Notes under the pieces: model-generated
Seen by the model: the letters and a program-made list of their open reading frames with translations, nothing else
What the model was told of the DNA's origin: nothing
Databases searched by the model: none
Part shown: positions 10,640 through 19,940 of the stretch, in pieces
Layout: the number at the start of each line of letters is the position of its first letter
Position numbering within the stretch: the stretch's first letter is position 1
Translations under genes and position numbers: made by a program
Source of the DNA: Sophora flavescens
Lineage: Eukaryota > Streptophyta > Magnoliopsida > Fabales > Fabaceae
DNA: 64,000 nt
Reading direction: 5' to 3'
NCBI GenBank assembly: GCA_030762895.1
Contig: CM061066.1
Coordinates: 13,821,751 to 13,885,750, forward strand

Positions 10640-10930
10640 CCAAACTCGGACCAAGAACTCTCAGACCCAAGAACTACATTCATTTTCGTTCGCAATAGGG
10701 GAGAGGGACATAGAGAGCATACCTCGGTCGTAGGTGGTGTGGTGATGAGTGGCAGAGCAATGGGGGCATGAGAGGGAGTCTGAGGCGTGAGAGCAACAGT
10801 GAGAGGGAGAAGACGTGAGAGGGGATGAGCTCTGTGGAGATGGCAACCCTAGACTTGAACTGATGAGGTCAGTGGTACGCAAAAACTGGGAATTGAAGGA
10901 TGAAAGGATACGCATGCGCGGGTATATCAC
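10640..10930 (-). other. Putative promoter/leader of the CACTA-1 gene
   Basis: A purine-rich (plus strand), GC-richer block just inside the right subterminal array contains GAGAG/GTGAGAG repeats and no convincing ORF. Position and composition suggest the untranslated first exon of the minus-strand gene. CACTA-3 has a comparable block at 39880-40200. Confidence 0.4.
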
Positions 10931-11183
10931 CTAAGATAGCGTTTCCTTGTGGAACCGCTATCTTAGGTTGTTAGTTAAGATAGCGTTTCCGTGTGGAACC
11001 GCTATCTTTTCCTGTAGTGGGACTTTTAATAGCGGTTCCTTAAGGAAACGCTATCTTAGGTGATACCTAAGATAGCGTTTCCTAAAGGAAACGTTATTAA
11101 AAGTCCCCCCATCACTTTTAATAGCATTTCCACACGTAAATGCTATAAAAGGTGCGTTATTAAAAGTCTAATCTGTTGTAGTG
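10930..11183. repeat. CACTA-1 right subterminal repeats and TIR
   Basis: Alternating copies of GATAGCGTTTCC and its complement occur, ending CTGTTGTAGTG at 11183, followed by the TSD aat. Confidence 0.9.
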
Positions 11184-12173
11184 AATCTCTTCATGGTTTG
11201 CATGTTTATGTGTTGCATCAAATGATTTAGGAAATTTTCTTTCAAATAGCTACTTGGCCTAAAAAGAACCATCCCTAATGCATGTTCCCTGGTTAGCCAC
11301 ATTGAGCCTAATTAGCCTATTGTTTCTTGATGACCCTATATTATAAGCCAAAAATTTGAAAAACCATGTTAACCCAATCTTAGGATTAGGAGAGCATGGA
11401 AGCTTAGCAAGAGAAGGGTTGTGAGAAACTAAGTTTGGGGTGGCTCCAAGGTGATATGTCATTTTGGGTTGAGAAAAATAAAAATAAAGGTTGAAACCCA
11501 ATGCAAAAAAAAAAAAGAAAAAAAAAGAAAAGAAAGAAAAAAAAATTGCCAAAAGAAAAGGGGCAAAACAAAAAGATTAGCAAGGAAAAGGCTATAGTCA
11601 CTCGAGGCAAAAAGAAAAATGGAAAAGGGAATTTGAGTGGAATATGTGTCAAATGCTCATGCTCTCTTAGTTCCTAGGGACTTAAGCCTAGTATCCTTGA
11701 ATATCCTACCCTTAGCCAGGCCCCATTTCAACCTTTAAAAGACCTTCTGATGTTGCATACATGTTTTCGTGGGAAATATTTTTGAGATGAACATCAAATT
11801 CATGGGAAGTGCTCTTGAAATGTGAATTTGAGTGAAAAGTTGATAGCCTAGACACAATTGAGCGAATGAGTGAAATTTTACATACCCTTGTGAGGAAGGC
11901 AATTGTTTGAAATTGGTGATCTTCCTTTTGTGTGTAACTTTGATCCTCAACTTAGATTAATACTTGCATGAATGATAAGTTCTCAACTGTTTAAAGTAAA
12001 TGAATGTGGGGATTACATCGATGCAAGGGGGGAAATCATTGAAGAAAAACTGTTTTGTTAAGATTGCATGAAATTTGTGCGAAATCGATTGAATCCCTTA
12101 AGCTTGCCAAGTCTTGAGTCCTTTTTGAGTTTTAGCTTGCTTGGGGACAAGCAAGGTTTAAGTTTGGGTGTTT
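11184..12173 (+). other. R1 3' untranslated region, right of CACTA-1
   Basis: Continuation of the R1 tail. It has an A-rich run (11504-11545), no coding sequence, and ends with GCTTGGGGACAAGCAAGG and GTTTAAGTTTGGGTG just before the LTR, the family's polypurine-tract region for second-strand priming. Confidence 0.75.
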
Positions 12174-13455
12174 TGATAAGCCTTTGGCTTATCTAGTTTT
12201 ATAACTAGTAAGACTGTGGTTTATGTGCTAATTATTCGAGTTCAATCTCGATTTCGCCCAAATTGGCCTTGTTTTGTTCCTAAGTTAGACTTTGACTCGT
12301 TCTAGGCAATTTTAGTATTTTTTTAGTCTATTTTGAATAGAATTACGCTTTTTGTTCCTTTTTATTGTTTCAGGTTAGAAGTGAAGCTCTGAGAGTCAAG
12401 GAAAGTCAAGAAATAGTGGAAATTGCCATTCTGGAGATACTCGCCTCGCGAGAGTATTCTTGCCCCGTGAGTCTGAAGGCCTGACTGTGCCAGAATTGTC
12501 ATCCTCTCTGTGTCGCCTCGTGAGAGGCTGATCGCCTCGCGAGAGTCCAATTTGAAAGCGCGGCAATTTTAATATTCGCCTCGCGAGAGAGCACAGATCC
12601 TAAACTCTATATATTACTGTTTTAGGGCAGAATTTAAGGAGCTTTTTGGTTACCACTGTTTTGTAGCGTTTAGGGATGAATCCTTGTGTTTCTGGAGCTG
12701 CGTCTCCTCTTTTCTTTTTCTTATTTTACTATGGTGGTTATGTCCGATTGCTTGTCTGTCTTTACGAGCATGAGGAACTAATTCCCTCGTCTGAGGGATC
12801 AATGAAACCACCCATGGCGGTGTAGAATTCGATGTGATGTATGTTTTTCTCCCTTCTTTCAATTAATGTTTTCCAATTCTGATTTGATTGTGTTGATCAT
12901 ATGCATGCGTGATTGACAATTTAAACATGATGAGGCTTAGGAGGCAATTCGCGTTTTAGAACTTGAATTGGGATCATCGATCGAATATTGCACGAGAGTG
13001 AGTAGGAGATCGGTGCAACCTTATAGGAACCATATTTAATAGAGTTTGATGATTAGGGTTATGAGACCTAGTAAGTAATTAACTCAATCATCGAATACGT
13101 CCTATTGAGCACGACAGTGGATATAGGAGAATTTAGGGGTCCTGGTTGACATTGTAATTGAACTTAGGAAAGAATCATCATCACTTGGGTACTATGCATG
13201 ATTGGGTAGGTGTATTTGAGACCTTAGATATTTTAATTTCCAGATTTTAACACCTTAGCTTAATTGATTTGTTAATTTGATTGTGATCCTATTTTCTCTC
13301 CAATCTTAACCACTTTCTGTTACTTGACCAAACGTATCGAACTTCTCGCGAATTGGTAGAATTGGTAGCCCAATCCTTGTGTTCGACCCCAGTAATTACT
13401 TACCGTGTTAGTTTATTACTTGCGACGACCCGGTACACTTGCCGGTGACTCAACA
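12174..13455 (+). repeat. R1 3' LTR
   Basis: Begins TGATAAGCC, ends GACTCAACA, followed by the TSD gcagc at 13456-13460. It is collinear with the 5' LTR. Several differences between the two LTRs fall in the CTCGCGAG palindromes and look like C-to-T or G-to-A changes at CG sites (CGAG versus TGAG), as expected from methylated cytosine decay. Confidence 0.92.
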
Positions 13456-14205
13456 GCAGCTGGTTGCTGTACCAAGTTATGATCAGGGGGTGAAATAAAA
13501 CCAAAGAGAGGGTTCACAGCAGTATTAAGTAAGGGAACCGCCTCCTTATCTGTCCTAAAAACTTCCTCTTGAACCAATGGAGTAATCACTCCATTATTTC
13601 CATGTGTCTGATTCTGAATATCATTAACAACAGTGTAAACATCCTTTTGTTTAGGCATATCAATCTTGCGAGTATGCCTCACCACCGAAGGATCAGAATT
13701 CATCATAGCATTAATGTCATTCATTCTTTTGCAGTTGGCAAGTGAATGACCAATGTTTTGGCAATAAGTGCAGAAACTCGGTAGTCTTTCGCATTCTATA
13801 TCAACATAGAAGTCGTGTTCTTCCCTCTCCACGATAATGTGGTTATGCAGTTTAGCCTTTAGATCAATATCCACGAGAACCCTCACCAAGTGACCAAATG
13901 ACTTCTTGCTAGTGGCTTCATCAAGACTGATGGAAATACCCAAACCACCGGCAATAGCAAAAATTATCTTTGGTATCCAATATTTTTGAGACAAACCAAA
14001 GATTCAAACCCAGCGCTGAGCAGAAGAATGCTTTTGATTCTTAGGGTTGAAATCTGGGGTCCAAGAAGACAACCTCAAGATCCCTGGCCTGAGGTTCCAA
14101 TGACCGATAGACCAGACACTTCTGAGATCCTCTGCAGAAGCGAAAGAGAATTCATAGAAGCCTTAACTCATGACAAAGAACAATACAAAGTTATTTGAAT
14201 CTATA
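13456..14205 (-). pseudogene. LINE ORF1, N-terminal and zinc-knuckle part
   Basis: This is the front part of the LINE ORF1 split by R1. The open block 13416-13994 encodes QKYWIPKIIFAIAGGLGI, then a DEATSKKSFGHLVRVLVDID segment (DUF4283-like RNA-binding fold), then the knuckle CTYCQNIGHSLANC (C-x2-C-x4-H-x4-C). Its last codons before the junction (VQQPAA) join in frame to 1050 across the insertion. Upstream (13995-14205) the frame continues after frameshifts with a WTPDFNP-like segment. ORF1 proteins bind LINE RNA and form the ribonucleoprotein. Decayed. Confidence 0.82.
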
Positions 14206-14214
14206 GTTTTTTTT

Positions 14215-14365
14215 GGACAGAGTTTGAATTTATAGCTTGGTAATCCCAATCTATTTCTAAAAAATTCATCTTTAATAAAACTTGGGATATTATCCCACCA
14301 AGTAATACCAGAATGAGCAAGACCATAACCAGCAAGCTTGTCAGCACAGAATGAGTTTCCTTTTC
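14215..14365 (-). pseudogene. LINE ORF2 3' end (RNase H tail) of another copy
   Basis: Translated on the minus strand, this reads SFCADKLAGYGLAHSG then ITWWDNIPSFIKDEFFRN, the familiar end of the RNase H domain of plant LINEs (CADKLA...W...P...F..D). The ORF1 fragment lies directly downstream on the minus strand, so two LINE copies abut head to tail, or one is rearranged. Confidence 0.6.
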
Positions 14366-14715
14366 TTGTCTTTCATGTAATGTGTTTGATTTTTTATATT
14401 AATTTTCATTCTGAGAATTTAAATTTCTAGGTATGTTATTATAGAGAAGAAACACATAATTTCTTTGGAATTTACATAAGGGAAAAAGGAAGTGCGAAAG
14501 AAAAGTGAAATTATATGCAGTGCTATTGCAGCCTTCCAACACATGTTTTTTTGTAAGCAGTTGTGTGATCCTTCCACAAGGTCACTCAAGCAAGTAATCC
14601 TTAATTTGCCCTTCGTGTGATGATGCTTTTATTTCTATAAGATTAAGTCATGAAGGCATAACAGATTTTTTATGATTTACAAGCCCACTTCGATAGTAAT
14701 TAAATCATAAATGCA
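14366..14715. other. Unassigned AT-rich sequence
   Basis: No ORF, repeat terminus or known motif is visible between the LINE tail and the SINE. Confidence 0.5.
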
Positions 14716-14850
14716 AGAAACCAAGCCTCTTGGCCCAGCGGTTGTAAGGCCTGCCCTAGGTCACTCTAGTGGTTGACTCGGTTTGCTCCTGGGTTCAATT
14801 CCTGGTGGTTTTAAGATAATACTGTGGATATACATTGGGTTTAGAACAAA
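14716..14850 (+). mobile_element. tRNA-derived SINE
   Basis: The block contains a pol III A-box-like TGGCCCAGCGG (14731-14741) and a B box GGTTCAATTCC (14792-14802), spaced about 50 bp apart as in plant SINEs. It does not fold as a functional tRNA, and an A-rich AGAACAAAAAATAAA tail follows near 14842-14858. Exact ends and target duplication are not clear. Confidence 0.72.
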
Positions 14851-14917
14851 AAATAAATCATAAACGCAACAAATTGTTAATGAAACTTTCACTTAGTATC
14901 TTTGTTTTATAATTTAT

Positions 14918-15543
14918 AAGGCTTAATTGCACTTTTGTTCCCCCAAGTATCATGATTGTACGATTTTGGTCCCTCGGGTTTCAATTGCGACCTTTGGGTC
15001 CCCCAAGTACCGTGATTGTGCAATTTTAGTCCCCCGGATTTCAATTGCGCCAATTGGGTCCCTAGGTATTACGATTGTGCAATTTTGGTCCCCCCCCCCC
15101 CCCCCACCACCACCACCACCACCTATCACAATTGTGAAATTTTTAATGTTGGTAGCCTACGTGGCACACATGAGACTGGTTTGACAAAATGAGACCAGCT
15201 TGGTAGCTTACATGGCATTCCTATGTGTCAATTAAAGTGTGTGAAGTGTCAATAATGCCACATAGGAATGTCATGTAAGTTGCCAAACCTATCTCATTAA
15301 GTGCCAAATCAATCCCACGTGTACCACATAGGCTAATGGCATTTAAAATTCTATAATTGTGATATATGGGGACCAAAATTGCATAATCGTGATACTTGAG
15401 GGACCCAATTAGTGCAATTGAAATCCGAAGAACTAAAATTGCACAATCGCAATACCTGAATGACCCAATTGTTGCAATCGAAACCCGAGGGACTAAAATT
15501 GCACAATCGTGATACTTGGTGACCAAAAATGCAATTAAGCCTT
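14918..15543. mobile_element. Foldback/long-TIR non-autonomous DNA element
   Basis: The left end AAGGCTTAATTGCA is matched by TGCAATTAAGCCTT at the right end. Inside each arm a unit of about 60 bp (variants of GTCCCCCAAGTATCATGATT...CAATTTTGG) is repeated two to four times, in opposite orientation on the two arms, so the whole folds into a hairpin. The centre carries a C14 run (15091-15104), a CAC run and unique sequence. Elements with this GGCTTAATTGCA end are common in eudicots, especially legumes; no transposase is encoded. The flanks are AT-rich and the TSD is ambiguous. Confidence 0.7.
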
Positions 15544-15841
15544 TATATAATTATATTATGATATTAATGGACATGATGGTGAAACTCAAATATAATTAAA
15601 TTATTTAATTGGGTTTTTTATATCATATTTAATTGGGTTTTTAAATAGTCAACATATTTGAAAATCACATTAATTCTTATTATATAAACTTTCCAAATAA
15701 AATTTGAAATATGAATTGAAATAATTCCTAAAATTCAATATATAATTATATCATTTTAATTAATTTACAAATTGAATTTAATAATCAGAATTGCCTAAAA
15801 ATAATAAGTTTTTGGAATTAATTTAATTTGTTATCGTTACT
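15544..15841. other. Unassigned AT-rich sequence
   Basis: Very AT-rich, with short TTAATTGGGTTTTT duplications near 15600 and 15630. No gene is visible. Confidence 0.5.
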
Positions 15842-16670
15842 TGTAACACCCCGACTTTTCGCTGTTTTATAATATCGAAAAGTTATATAAATACGTTTAT
15901 ATTTTTATACGAGACTTAGCAAATTATTTTGGATAAACCAAGGTCATTTTCATGTTATAATTATTTTTATAAGGCTACGGGAAAGTTTTTGGTTGGAAAT
16001 TCAGACGGAAACCGGTCTACCATTTTCTGCGTTTTCACTGACAGTAAAAGTTTACTACTCAGAAAACCTAACTTTAATTCGTGAACGAGATGAATAATGT
16101 TTATATAGTATTTTCTATGATACTGGAAGTTTTGAAAAATTTTACGTAAAAATATAATATTATGTTTGCTGCGGGCGAAAACGTCAAGATATCTCTAGGA
16201 AAACCTGAGTCAGATGAATCAGGGAGTCAGCAACGGAGCTGAGATGACTGATGTGACTGATGTGACGAGCATTTATGACGATCCTATCCGAGTCATAATG
16301 GCGCATTTATGACACTTAGATATTTTTGTAGGGAAGAGACTATTTTACCCCTAGTTTCACTTGAAAATTACAAGCTTTGCCATTGTAGTTTTGGACCAAA
16401 ATACCCTAAAACCCACGGCTCCCCCTCTTTAGCACCACACTTAGGCAACTTTGGTTCATTTTAAAGTCATCTTTTTCAAACATAAAGCCTTTTCTCTTAA
16501 GTACTCTAAGAACACCCATAGATGTTCATGCTCGCCGAAATTACACAGAAATTATTACCCTTTCTATTATGAATCTCGATAAACTTTCTACATGAAAGTT
16601 GTTCCTCTTTCTCTCTTCTTTTCAACAACCTAAAGTTCATCAAAAACGGATAATTAGTTTGGGAGTCGTC
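15842..16670 (+). repeat. Truncated Tekay/Del-type LTR
   Basis: Begins TGTAACACCCCGA and stays collinear with 57162-57990 (the 5' LTR of the Tekay element) through shared blocks such as AGACTTAG, GGATAAACCAAGGTCATTT, CACTGACAGTAAAAGTTTAC and ATGAAAGTTGTTC. Similarity fades near 16670; the remainder to about 17120 may be a diverged continuation. Neither PBS nor gag follows, so it is a fragment. Confidence 0.8.
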
Positions 16671-17526
16671 GTTCAAGGGTGGCAGCGATGATGGCAAGAT
16701 GATGGCGAAGACGACATCCAACGGCGGTGGGGCAAGGACGATGTCGCCGTGTTTTTCGAAGCCGGAACGAACACGTGCTGAAAGATCAGGTACATGAGGT
16801 GATAAAATTCATAATGACATTTTGACAGCTTGGGTATTTGATTTAATATTTAATGATAGTAATGAAATTGAATTCATGTCCGTAACTTTCGGGTTTGGAA
16901 TTGAAGTAGTTGTAACCGTGTGGTATAGTGGAATTCAAAATGGACAATACCATAAGAAGTTGAAAGCTCGGGCTTTAAAGTTTAAACTGAAGGTATATTG
17001 GTAGCTTTTATTGTTGGAGTGAATTTGATTTAGAGAGTGACACGTCAGATTTTTTTTGATGTGGCAAAATTAGGTTTACATGGCAAAAAAAGGGATTAGG
17101 TGTCAACTCTAGGAGTCGCAGCTTAGTTTTAATACATTATAATAGATAGATAATAGATTATATCCATGATATTAATATGACATGATGGCGAAGACCTAGG
17201 TGATGCATGAAATGGCTTTGTATGTTTAACAATGAAATTTCCTTTTCCATTTTGCTCTCTACACAGTTGCCCTTTGATATTAAGAAATGCAAGGGAAATG
17301 TACATAAGGTGATGCAGCAATCAGAAAGGAGAAAATTAAGAAAGGGAATAAGGGGGGTGCTTCGAAATCTAAAGAAATAAGAGAAACTCCATATAAAAAT
17401 TGATCAGATACTTAAACATACTTGAAGGTTGTGGTATCTTCTCACAAGGATTACAGTTGAAGTCTTGTACTCTCGTATTCTTTAGTTACCCTACTTAGCA
17501 AGAAACATGGTTATATATATTATTAA
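16671..17526. other. Unassigned sequence between LTR fragment and Helitron end
   Basis: GC-richer at 16670-16790 (GATGATGGCGAAGACGAC-type repeats, possibly the rest of a Tekay LTR), then AT-rich. The short ORFs show no family resemblance. Confidence 0.45.
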
Positions 17527-17555
17527 CTAGAATGTGAACCCGTGCCCGGCACGGG
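17527..17555 (-). mobile_element. Helitron 3' terminus
   Basis: On the minus strand the sequence is a perfect 7-bp-stem hairpin CCCGTGCCGGGCACGGG, then TTCACATT, then CTAG followed by T. Hairpin, short spacer, CTRR and insertion next to T is the Helitron 3' signature. The body would extend to higher coordinates and is interrupted by CACTA-2; no 5' TC end or helicase was found. Confidence 0.65.
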
Positions 17556-17885
17556 AAAAAGAATGATTTAATATGAATATATAAAATAGAAATATTTAAT
17601 TTAAATAATCAATATAGAGCGATTTTTGTATTTATTAATTTTATAATCATCACACATCTTACAAAAAATATATTTACTACCACTACAAGAATTTAAGCTA
17701 TTTCCCAGGGCATATTACCCAGGGCAAAAAATCCTAGGGAAATTTTGACGTTTCCCACGGTTAAAGCCCTGGGAAATTTCTCGCTATGGTTCCCACGGGC
17801 TGGGCCTTGGGTAACAGAGGCGCCAATTGCTCCCGCTTGTTTTCCCACGGATTGGGCCGTAGGTATAGGATTTAGCTATTTCCCA

Positions 17886-18120
17886 CTTGCGCGGTCCCTG
17901 TACGCGAGTCTTCTTCACTCCTCCCTGTACGCGAACGGCGCCACCCAGCCGTTTCCCAGTCCGCCAACACAGAACCACCGCAAATATGAAAATACAAACG
18001 CCATCTTCCTTCACTTGCGCGGTCCCTGTACGCGAAGGTCTTCTTCACTCCTCCCTGTACGCGAACGGCGCAGCCCAGCCGTTTCCCGGTCCGCCAACAC
18101 AGAACCACCGCAGCTCCACA
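17886..18120 (+). repeat. Tandem duplication in the CACTA-2 leader
   Basis: A block of about 100 bp starting CTTGCGCGGTCCCTGTACGC occurs at 17886 and again at 18014 (period about 128 bp) with only a few differences. Within each block CCCTGTACGCGA is itself repeated. The GC-rich composition and location upstream of TNP2 suggest promoter or leader sequence. Confidence 0.85.
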
Positions 18121-19940
18121 TGGTAAGCTTCTTCTTTCCCTCTGTCTCTCTTCTTCTCCTATTTCCCTCTTTCTATATTTTCCCTCTCTCATGACCATCT
18201 CCGGCCACCGTGCAGAACCACCACAGCTCCATAGAACCACTGCCTGCAGCACCTATTCCCACCGGTCACGCACCTCAGGTAAGAACCTCTATTGAGTTTC
18301 CCTTTGAACCCTATGCTAGCTACTATCAGTGTCCCTTTGAACCCTGTTCTAAAATTGGTCTTATCTGTTGCATTGGAACGCTATGCTCAACTATTGTATG
18401 GTAGAGTATATGTTAGATGAATCTGAGTGAATTGATTCTGAATGTTCTGAATCTGATTTGGACAACACTGGTATACTGGCTGATACTCAGTCTACTTAAC
18501 TTTCATGGGTTGGTTTAATTTGTGGTACCTATGTGGCTGGAACACTTCCCCCTAATAGGTTAGGATCCATGTAACAGGTTGGTTTAGTATAAAATTTGGG
18601 GCTGGTTTTATGATGCTACGTTTAAGTCTGGTGTTTTTGTGCAGTACCTGTTATGCAGGTCTGTTTGGTTTATTATAGGTGAATAATATACAGGTCTGTT
18701 GCTTTTTTTTGAGCTGTAGCAACTTGTGAACAGAACCAATCTCCATCCCATTCATTTTTCTTTTTCTTCCATTATTATCACCCATACGCCATAACCATGT
18801 CTCAGGCGCAACTCAATCCCAACATAGAGATTTTTTTTCTTTCATGTCCTCCTTCTTTTTTTTATTTATTATTTTTCGGATTGAATTTTCTTGTTTTGGA
18901 TCATGCAGTGAATTCCGTATCAGTTTTGTTTGTTTTAATTTTTTTAAATTTTTTTGATTTGTTGTTATACATGTTTGTGCTGAACTATATGATTTTTTTA
19001 GTTGGGATATCTGGAATTATTGGTATTGTTTTATAAAGTATGATTGGTTATGGATAAATAGGAATTGATGTGTTACTGGGGAATTAATGTTAAAACTAAA
19101 GCAAAGTACATGATTGGGAGAAATTTGGAGACAAAATTTAAAATTGTAGAAAGTTGTAGAGCAGGACTTGTATCAGTTCTAATTGGTTGCAAATAGGAAA
19201 TGTTTCTAGCAGCTTGTGTCTATATGAATTTAGTTTTCACCAACCATCGGCTACTCTAACAATTGATACAGAGTTTTGCCTTGTTTAGCTGCCATGGTTG
19301 TTTATAACACCTATTTATCTCTCTTTTATACCTTTTATTCCTGATTATATGCACCTGGAGTAGCTGAAATATTTTCTTTTGGTAAAATTTCAAATCTACT
19401 ACTAACAATGGTAAATGGTTGGTCCTTTCTTGTTTGTTAAGAATTTTGGACTATGCCATGATGTTTTTCTTTTTTGTTAATTGTGTTACTACAGTTTGTG
19501 TAAGGTTGTATGAGGTATAGATAATCTGTCTGATGGTCTAAATATTTGTTGCAATGTTCTTGAATTAAAAGCATTTTTTTGGTCCATTTAAAGTTTGTAA
19601 AGATTGTTTTCAATTTGTACATAAAATATGAATCCACAGGGCAAATTCGTTTTGTTTATGTTAACCATTAAATTCTTAGCATTATATATATTTTCAGATA
19701 CATGACTTTCACTAGAATTTCATTTTTAACAGCAATGATGAAACAAAAGATGATTGTTTTTTGCAGTACTGGAAATGATAGTAAATTAATTATGTATAGT
19801 TGTTTCACTAAACAGTTTATGCTCATTTGAGGCAGACACATCAATCATCTTGTAGTTGGGTGTATGATAGGTTGTCTCTAAGTGGACATGTTGAAATTTA
19901 ATGTTAAAATTTATCTGGATTTTTTATTAATATGCAGAAG
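18121..19940 (+). other. CACTA-2 leader/intron upstream of TNP2
   Basis: GT-rich and T-rich, with candidate donors (CACATGGTAAGC at 18117-18128, CACCTCAGGTAAG near 18275) and a TATGCAG acceptor just before the TNP2 start at 19941. It looks like a spliced 5' leader. The ORFs here are low-complexity. Confidence 0.5.

Larger units (their letters stand above)
4580..11183 (-). mobile_element. CACTA-1: En/Spm transposon with captured host gene segments
   Basis: The element is 6604 bp. The left end reads CACTGCAACAGAAATGACTTT and the right end, reverse-complemented, CACTACAACAGATTAGACTTT. A 3-bp TSD (aat at 4577-4579 and 11184-11186) flanks it. Both subterminal regions are packed with AGATAGCGTTT motifs in alternating orientation, the expected binding sites of a TNPA-type protein. 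The interior holds a minus-strand Transposase_24/C48-protease gene, a minus-strand eIF5A segment and a plus-strand coiled-coil fragment. TNP2 is absent, so it would need transposase from a relative. Confidence 0.93.
1056..13455 (+). mobile_element. R1: non-autonomous Ty3/gypsy-type LTR retrotransposon (gag remnant only), host of CACTA-1
   Basis: R1 is a complete LTR element with TG...CA LTRs of about 1.28 kb, a 5-bp TSD, a tRNA-Asp primer-binding site at 2343-2361 and a purine-rich tract just before 12174. Without the nested CACTA-1 it is about 5.8 kb. The interior keeps the C-terminal half of gag and a long untranslated tail; no protease, RT, RNase H or integrase is recognisable, so it would have needed proteins in trans. 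PBS and gag style place it with the Tat/Athila group. The LTRs differ by a few percent by eye, so it is not very recent. Confidence 0.9.

Noticed and set aside
11259..11652. Phe-rich minus-strand ORFs
   Set aside because: They arise from an A-rich run in the R1 3' UTR.
14716..14850. Possible tRNA gene
   Set aside because: A- and B-box text is present, but the acceptor and anticodon stems do not pair; a SINE fits better.
17745..18252. Overlapping Pro/Arg-rich ORFs on both strands
   Set aside because: They come from the GC-rich tandem duplication in the CACTA-2 leader; neither frame is favoured.
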